Source: CAZYTX01 sp964650485 (GTDB taxonomy: Bacteria > RBG-13-61-14 > DATKZS01). From it: a DNA stretch of 64,000 nt. A program made the position numbers and the translations under genes. Positions 59,893-64,000 of the stretch are shown one piece after another; position 1 is the first letter of the stretch, and every line of letters starts with the position of its first letter. The DNA lies in the NCBI GenBank assembly GCA_964650485.1, contig CAZYTX010000014.1, forward strand, positions 9,622 through 73,621, read 5' to 3'. Under the pieces are notes generated by a model. It worked only from the letters and a program-made list of their open reading frames with translations, was not told the DNA's origin and searched no databases.

Positions 59893-61236
59893 TTAGAGCC
59901 ATTGCTCCAATGCCTTTTGGCCTGCAAGCATCAGGTAAGAATTTGCGGGATTCGGCGTCATCTCCGGATGGGTGGAGAAATCCATGGTTACGACATTTTC
60001 CACCGAAGCCCTCCTGTAAATCAATTGACCCAGGCAGTCGGCAAAGCCGGCAAAGTTCACCGGACCGATTAATTCGCCTCCGATCAGTTGCCGGTTATCT
60101 TCGCGGATGATCAGCTTGACGGATAAGGGCTTTTTGTGAGGCATGTTGCTGTAGATATCCGTGTTCTCCGTTTTACTGGTGCGAACGTCTATTCCCTGTG
60201 CCAGGGCATCCTTTTCCGTGAACCCTGCCTGGCAGAATTGCACATCGAATATCCTGGTGCAGGCGGGGCTGATTACCCCTTTGAAAGGAATTTCATTTCC
60301 GTTTAAGTTCATGGCAAGGAGGCGCGCCATCTGGGCCGCAGTGCTGCCGAGCTTTCCGGGAAAGGGCCGGCCGGTGATGAAAGAACGAGTCTCTATGCAG
60401 TCGCCTATGGCGTAGACATCCTGGATATTGGTTCGGAAGAAGTCGTCCACAACAATGCCGTCCCTGGTCGTTTTTATCCCGAACTCCCCGGCGTAATCCA
60501 CGCGCGGCTTGACGCCGGCGGCCATCACAACAGCGCCGGTGTTTATGCGGGCGCCGTCTTCCAACTCCACGAACTCCACCTGATCGTCACCGCCGATCCG
60601 GACGGCCTTTTTGCCCAGGTGAAGGCGGATGCCCTCATTCTCAAGCGCTGCTTCGATGCGCGAGGTGAATTCAGGGTCGTAACGGTCGCCCATTACGTGC
60701 GGCAACATTTCCACCAGCACCACGTTCTTTCCAAGGCGACGCAGTGCCGCCCCTATTTCTAATCCCACGTAGCCGGCGCCCAGGATAACAACTGAGAGCT
60801 TTTCCGGCAGCGTCCGCAGAGCAATGCGGAAGTCTTCAATGTCCCGCAGCTTGAGAACACCAGGCAGCTCGGCCCCCGGGACAGGGGGAACGGCCTCCTC
60901 GGCGCCGGTGGCGAAAACGAGCTTGTCGCAACCAAAGCGATTTCCTTCCGCAGTCACCACATACTTTTCCCTGGTATCTCCGGAGATCACCTTCTCCTTT
61001 ATCAGGCGACTGCCAAACCTGGTGACGATCTGGTCGGAGGTCAGGCCACCCTTGTCCAGTGGCACGGTGCCGTCAAGGATGTACGGAATCGAGCAGTGGT
61101 TGGCGATGCGATCCTCCTTCCTGATTACTGCCACTTTTGCATCATGGTTGAACATGTGCAGGTAGTGGTTAAGGATGCGGGCAGCCGGTCCGCCCCCTAC
61201 GATCATGTATTCGTATTTTTCTTTGACTTGTGCCAT
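59893..61236 (-). CDS. FAD-dependent pyridine nucleotide oxidoreductase, CoA-disulfide reductase/NADH oxidase type
   Basis: 447 residues. FAD motif VGGGPAARILNHY (14-19 core), NAD(P) motif VVILGAGYVGLEIGAALRRLG, second FAD motif VYAIGDCIE, and a C-terminal dimerisation domain (about 325-447). The redox centre is a single cysteine, C48 in ANHCSIPYIL, as in CoA-disulfide reductases, peroxide-forming NADH oxidases and persulfide reductases; there is no CxxxxC disulfide. It could reduce persulfides or low-molecular-weight disulfides. It lies between thioredoxin and a NifX-like gene, consistent with redox defence in an anaerobe. Confidence 0.88.
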   Translation of the reverse strand: MAQVKEKYEYMIVGGGPAARILNHYLHMFNHDAKVAVIRKEDRIANHCSIPYILDGTVPLDKGGLTSDQIVTRFGSRLIKEKVISGDTREKYVVTAEGNRFGCDKLVFATGAEEAVPPVPGAELPGVLKLRDIEDFRIALRTLPEKLSVVILGAGYVGLEIGAALRRLGKNVVLVEMLPHVMGDRYDPEFTSRIEAALENEGIRLHLGKKAVRIGGDDQVEFVELEDGARINTGAVVMAAGVKPRVDYAGEFGIKTTRDGIVVDDFFRTNIQDVYAIGDCIETRSFITGRPFPGKLGSTAAQMARLLAMNLNGNEIPFKGVISPACTRIFDVQFCQAGFTEKDALAQGIDVRTSKTENTDIYSNMPHKKPLSVKLIIREDNRQLIGGELIGPVNFAGFADCLGQLIYRRASVENVVTMDFSTHPEMTPNPANSYLMLAGQKALEQWL

Positions 61237-61293
61237 TTAGCGTCTCCCCACTATATCCACAAAGCTGACAACCGCACTAACCGGCCGAAATTA

Positions 61294-61611
61294 TCAAACC
61301 AGGGCCTCCACCTTAGGCCTGATCATTTCTTCTGGAATAGCTCCCAGGCTCTCGTCAACCTTCTCTCCCCCGCGAAAGAACAGGAGCAGCGGTATGCTCA
61401 TCACCCCGTAGTCCATGGCGGTCTTCTGGTTTTCATCCACGTTGAGCTTACAGAACTTTATCTTTCCTTCATACTCATCTGATAGCTTCTCGGTTATGGG
61501 CGTGATCATGTGGCAGGGGCCGCACCACGGCGCCCAGAAATCCACCACCACCGGAACGTCCGATTTCAGCACCTCTTCTGCAAAATCCTGATCAGTGACA
61601 TCCTTTACCAT
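61294..61611 (-). CDS. thioredoxin
   Basis: 105 residues. The active site WAPWCGPC (C30, C33) with the conserved cis-proline in MSIPLLLFF and FWAPWCGPCHMITPI are standard. GGAGGAAAGGAGAAG precedes the ATG. It is 57 bases before the FAD enzyme start. Just upstream, GAACCG/CGGTTC with CTTTT may form a weak attenuator between the small ORF and this gene. It is probably reduced by a thioredoxin reductase encoded elsewhere, or it serves the neighbouring FAD enzyme. Confidence 0.96.
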   Translation of the reverse strand: MVKDVTDQDFAEEVLKSDVPVVVDFWAPWCGPCHMITPITEKLSDEYEGKIKFCKLNVDENQKTAMDYGVMSIPLLLFFRGGEKVDESLGAIPEEMIRPKVEALV

Positions 61612-61812
61612 CTCTTCTCCTTTCCTCCGGTTTATAAAAGAACCGCTTTTCGCTCGGTTCCGTCCATCCTTCTCTGAAGTAGCTGTCTATTTTTCCCGGT
61701 TCATTTCACGAGCGTGCGCTACGGGCTTTTCTCAGACAGAAAAAAGGATTAAACGTCCTTCTTGTCACCTTCTTGACAGCGGTGATTCGAATCAAAAGAT
61801 TCAGAACTGCAA

Positions 61813-61887
61813 TCAGGCTACTTCTCGATTGATCCTGCAATACTGGCCAATGGATACTTTCCTGCCCATCATCTTCTTACAGGTCAT
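61813..61887 (-). CDS. 24-residue small ORF upstream of thioredoxin
   Basis: MTCKKMMGRKVSIGQYCRINREVA. A very strong ribosome site AAAAGGAGG lies 8 bases before the ATG, better than that of most genes here. The product is basic, with cysteines at 3 and 17. It lies between the candidate sigma-54 promoter and the thioredoxin gene on the same strand. It could be a real small redox or metal-binding protein or a leader peptide. No homologue is recognised. Confidence 0.5.
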   Translation of the reverse strand: MTCKKMMGRKVSIGQYCRINREVA

Positions 61888-61998
61888 GTAAACAGCCTCC
61901 TTTTACTATTCTTTGAGGCCTGTACCACCACGATGTATGAATAGCCAAAAAACAAGCGGTCTCAATGATCTTTTGCATATAGCCCTTAAATGTAATGA

Positions 61999-62014
61999 CG
62001 CAATATACATACCG
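61999..62014 (-). promoter_or_regulatory. sigma-54 promoter candidate of the thioredoxin operon
   Basis: On the minus strand CGGTAT-GTATA-TTGCG keeps GG-N10-GC and TTGC, but the -24 box is weak (TGGCAC reads CGGTAT). Start near 61988, 100 bases before the small ORF. An activator palindrome lies 125-140 bases upstream. Confidence 0.5.
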
Positions 62015-62123
62015 ATTGAAGATCAGTGACTTGTTTGCCAGCTAAGAGACTTAAAATATTGACTTTTCGAGGGAGGAGCCGAGGATAGGGCCTACGACAT
62101 AATCCAGAGAACCTGGAAGCTGA

Positions 62124-62136
62124 TTGCACATTGCAA
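62124..62136. promoter_or_regulatory. TTGCA-CAT-TGCAA palindrome, candidate OrpR-like site
   Basis: A perfect 13-base palindrome just before the 3' end of the sigma-54 regulator gene, identical to that at 63530-63542. It is at about -140 relative to the thioredoxin-operon sigma-54 start. Confidence 0.6.
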
Positions 62137-62138
62137 AT

Positions 62139-63512
62139 TCAGCCTTTCCGGCTTGCGTTTCTATGGACGGGCTTAATGTGCATGGTTTTCATTTTGCGGT
62201 ACAGAGTGCTCTGGTCAATACCCAGCTCTCGCGCAGCTTGTTTGCGGTTGCCTCCATGTCGGCGCAGGGCCTCGGCGATCATTATCTTTTCCATGGAATT
62301 CAGGGTGGTGGCGGAGCCGTATTCTCCCGTCTTTATTTCTTCGGGCCGGAGCTCGGAAGGGAGGTGGTGCATTTCGATCATGTTTCCCTGACACAGTACG
62401 AAGGCCTGCTCGATGATATTCTCGAGCTCGCGAACGTTGCCCGGGTAGTCATGCTCCATCAGCCTTGCCATGACCGTGTCAGACACGCCGGCGATGTCTT
62501 TGTCCTGGGTGCGGTTGAACCTGCTCACCAGGTGGTCCACCAGCAAGGGGATGTCCTCCCGGCGATGCCGCAGCCCCGGGAGCTTTATGTGAATAACGCG
62601 CACCCGGTAAAACAAGTCCTCCCGGAACCTGCCGGCCTGCACAAGCTCTCCCAGCTCTTTGTTGGTGGCGCACACCACCCGCACGTTCACCTGCACCGGC
62701 TCGACCGAGCCCAGGGGTTCGATCTTCTTGTCCTGGAGCACCCGGAGCAGCCGGGCCTGCATGGCCGGCGAGACGTCGCCGATCTCGTCCAGGAATATGG
62801 TGCCGCGGTCCGCCACGGCAAACCGGCCCGGCTTGTCCTTGCGGGCGTCGGTAAAGGCCCCTGCCTTGTACCCGAAAAGCTCGGACTCGAGCAGGGTGTC
62901 GGGAAGGGCTGCGCAGTTTACGGGCACGAAGCGCTTGTTCTTCCGGGGGGACAGGTTATGAAGGGCGCGCGCGAACAGCTCCTTGCCGGTGCCTGACTCG
63001 CCCTCGATCAACACCGTGGAGTCGCTGCCGGCGACCTGCGGCAGGACCTTGAAAAGGTCGGTCATGGCCGGGCTCCGGCCGATGATGTCCTCGAAGGTGT
63101 AGCGGGCCTCGAGCTCCTTTCTTAGCTGCTCCACCTGGGTCAGGTCCTGGAAGGTCTCGACTCCTCCGATCACCGCTCCGTCATCGTCTTTCAAAAGAGC
63201 AGTGGAGATGCGAATGGGTATCCGGTGCCCGTGCTGGGTTATGATGTGCGCGGTGGCGTTCACTATGGGCTTGCCCGTGGCCATGGTGTTTTTTAGCGCG
63301 CAGGCGTCCTCGCAGATGCTGGCCCGGAACACCTCGTAACACGGCTGGCCGAGAGCATTGTCCCTGCTCACTCCAGTGATACGCTCGGCAGCGCGATTGA
63401 AAGCGCTGATGCTCCAATCAAGGTCCACGGTGAAAACCCCCTCGTTGATGGAGTCAAGGATCACCTCATGATGGCCGTGCCTGAATCTATCAAGCGCCCT
63501 TTCCATATACAA
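62139..63512 (-). CDS. PAS-domain sigma-54-dependent activator, OrpR-like
   Basis: 457 residues. An N-terminal PAS domain (about 15-125) carries C58, C67 and C71 (C-x8-C-x3-C, CYEVFRASICEDACAL), suited to an iron-sulfur cluster. The AAA+ domain (about 142-380) has Walker A GESGTGKE (171-178), the sigma-54 loop as GAFTDA (218-223, G to D at the fifth position, known in this subgroup) and Walker B IFLDEIGD. A Fis-type helix-turn-helix ends it (NRKQAARELGIDQSTLYRKMK). OrpR of Desulfovibrio is a redox-sensing PAS/sigma-54 activator of the orange-protein operons; the architecture and the NifX-like neighbour fit. Palindromes lie at both ends of the gene. Confidence 0.9.
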   Translation of the reverse strand: MYMERALDRFRHGHHEVILDSINEGVFTVDLDWSISAFNRAAERITGVSRDNALGQPCYEVFRASICEDACALKNTMATGKPIVNATAHIITQHGHRIPIRISTALLKDDDGAVIGGVETFQDLTQVEQLRKELEARYTFEDIIGRSPAMTDLFKVLPQVAGSDSTVLIEGESGTGKELFARALHNLSPRKNKRFVPVNCAALPDTLLESELFGYKAGAFTDARKDKPGRFAVADRGTIFLDEIGDVSPAMQARLLRVLQDKKIEPLGSVEPVQVNVRVVCATNKELGELVQAGRFREDLFYRVRVIHIKLPGLRHRREDIPLLVDHLVSRFNRTQDKDIAGVSDTVMARLMEHDYPGNVRELENIIEQAFVLCQGNMIEMHHLPSELRPEEIKTGEYGSATTLNSMEKIMIAEALRRHGGNRKQAARELGIDQSTLYRKMKTMHIKPVHRNASRKG

Positions 63513-63529
63513 ATATCATAGCTTGACTC

Positions 63530-63574
63530 TTGCACATTGCAAGTTACTCTTCTCTTAAAAATTGCAAATTGCAT
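63530..63574. promoter_or_regulatory. two TTGCA-N3-TGCA palindromes, candidate OrpR-like sites
   Basis: TTGCA-CAT-TGCAA (63530-63542) is perfect. TTGCA-AAT-TGCAT (63562-63574) differs in one base. They lie 32 bases apart (three helical turns), between the regulator and the divergent NifX-like gene, at about -144 and -112 from its sigma-54 start. Confidence 0.65.
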
Positions 63575-63653
63575 GCATATGATTTGAAATCTATTGGCCG
63601 CTCTTGAGACATGATCCTCGTTTCAAAGCCCTTTTAAGCACTCTGTCAATAGC

Positions 63654-63669
63654 TGGCATGTTGATTGCT
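63654..63669 (+). promoter_or_regulatory. sigma-54 promoter of the NifX-like gene
   Basis: TGGCAT-GTTGA-TTGCT has GG and GC ten bases apart and matches consensus at nine of eleven fixed positions. The start would be near 63680, only about 3 bases before the ATG at 63683. Confidence 0.7.
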
Positions 63670-63682
63670 CTTTGAATGAGCG

Positions 63683-64000
63683 ATGAAGGTCGCTCTTGCG
63701 CATTGGCAGGGCCGCATCTCGCCGGTGTTCGACGTGACCAGAAACCTGCTGGTAATCGAGTTGGAGCTTGGCAAAGAGGTTAGACGGAATGAAGACAAGC
63801 TCTCATACCGCGATCCGTTCTCTCGGGCCAGGCAGGTGTCTCGGCTGGGAGTGGACGTTCTTATATGCGGCGCTATTTCCCGGCATTTGGAGATAGCGTT
63901 GACCACCGCGGGAGTGCAAGTGGTCCCTTATACCTGCGGTCAGGTGGAGGATGTTTTCAAGGCGTTTTTAAACGGGGGCCTTACAGAGGACTTGTTTTTG
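63683..64000 (+). CDS. NifX/NifB-type (orange-protein-like) protein, 3' end beyond the window
   Basis: 106 residues are visible and the frame is open at the right edge. MKVALAHWQGRISPVFDVTRNLLVIEL is the family N-terminus, and ARQVSRLGVDVLICGAISRHLEIALTTAGVQVVPYTCGQVEDVFKAFLNG the conserved core. Orange protein (ORP) of sulfate reducers binds a Mo-Cu cluster and works with MinD-type ATPases under a sigma-54 regulator; such ATPases would be expected just beyond the window. It is divergent from the OrpR-like gene, and the ribosome site is weak. Confidence 0.85.
   Translation, partial: MKVALAHWQGRISPVFDVTRNLLVIELELGKEVRRNEDKLSYRDPFSRARQVSRLGVDVLICGAISRHLEIALTTAGVQVVPYTCGQVEDVFKAFLNGGLTEDLFL

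Noticed and set aside
1..64000. CRISPR array, prophage or complete insertion sequence
   Set aside because: No regularly spaced repeats, no phage structural or integrase genes, and only a truncated IS4 transposase were found.

Overview
The window is about 60% G+C and looks like chromosome from an anaerobic Desulfobacterota (deltaproteobacterial) bacterium. The reasons are: an outer membrane (BamA, a TamA/TamB pair, Skp, lipid A genes), a GatCAB amidotransferase, many acyl-CoA dehydrogenases, two sigma-54 activators (one resembling the redox regulator OrpR of Desulfovibrio), NifX/orange-protein-like proteins, a TRAP transporter and the remains of a glycyl radical enzyme. The species is not identified.

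Layout. 1-2111 (-): TamB-like gene (cut by the window edge) and TamA-like Omp85 protein. 2271-5478 (+): gatCAB. 5597-7453 (+): orphan PilO-like protein and BtrH-like protein. 7634-22099 (+): lipid and carbon metabolism (SDR, three acyl-CoA dehydrogenases, acyl-CoA synthetase, sugar epimerase, two glycosidase-like proteins, LarA homologue, TetR), interrupted by a DUF433/DUF5615 toxin-antitoxin pair and by CarD with a long upstream region holding a consensus promoter and a candidate RNA. 22060-24765: GNAT, ClpX-like ATPase without a zinc domain, TonB. 24958-33318 (-): asd with an attenuator-like leader; dprA-topA-queC; an SRPBCC protein with a fused UROD-type protein. 33462-34443: broken glycyl radical enzyme gene, tRNA-Leu(CAA) and a repeat. 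34466-47321 (-): bamA-skp-lpxA-lpxI-oxidoreductase-msbA-lpxK-lpxL-moxR-TRAP in one tight array, lacking lpxD, fabZ, lpxB and waaA. 47502-50951 (-): TetR, HMG-CoA-synthase-like/DUF35 fusion and thiolase. 51145-58160 (-): usp, cytidylate-kinase-like membrane protein, TauE/SafE, response regulator, histidine kinase, plus an NtrC-type activator. 58270-59288: IS4 remnant and small genes. 59473-64000: OrpR-like activator between two redox gene sets.

The most coherent signals are two sigma-54 circuits readable from sequence. In the first, a GG-N10-GC promoter precedes usp, with two TGTTG-N7-CAAC palindromes upstream and an NtrC-type gene next door. In the second, TTGCA-N3-TGCAA palindromes flank the OrpR-like gene and lie upstream of two GG-N10-GC promoters: one faces a 24-codon ORF, thioredoxin, an FAD oxidoreductase and a NifX-like gene; the other faces a NifX-like gene running off the end. 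Also notable are an HMG-CoA-synthase-like enzyme with its catalytic Cys replaced by Gln, a UROD fusion protein, a ClpX relative with rebuilt loops, and two perfect TTGACA-N17-TATAAT promoters that each precede structured leader RNA.
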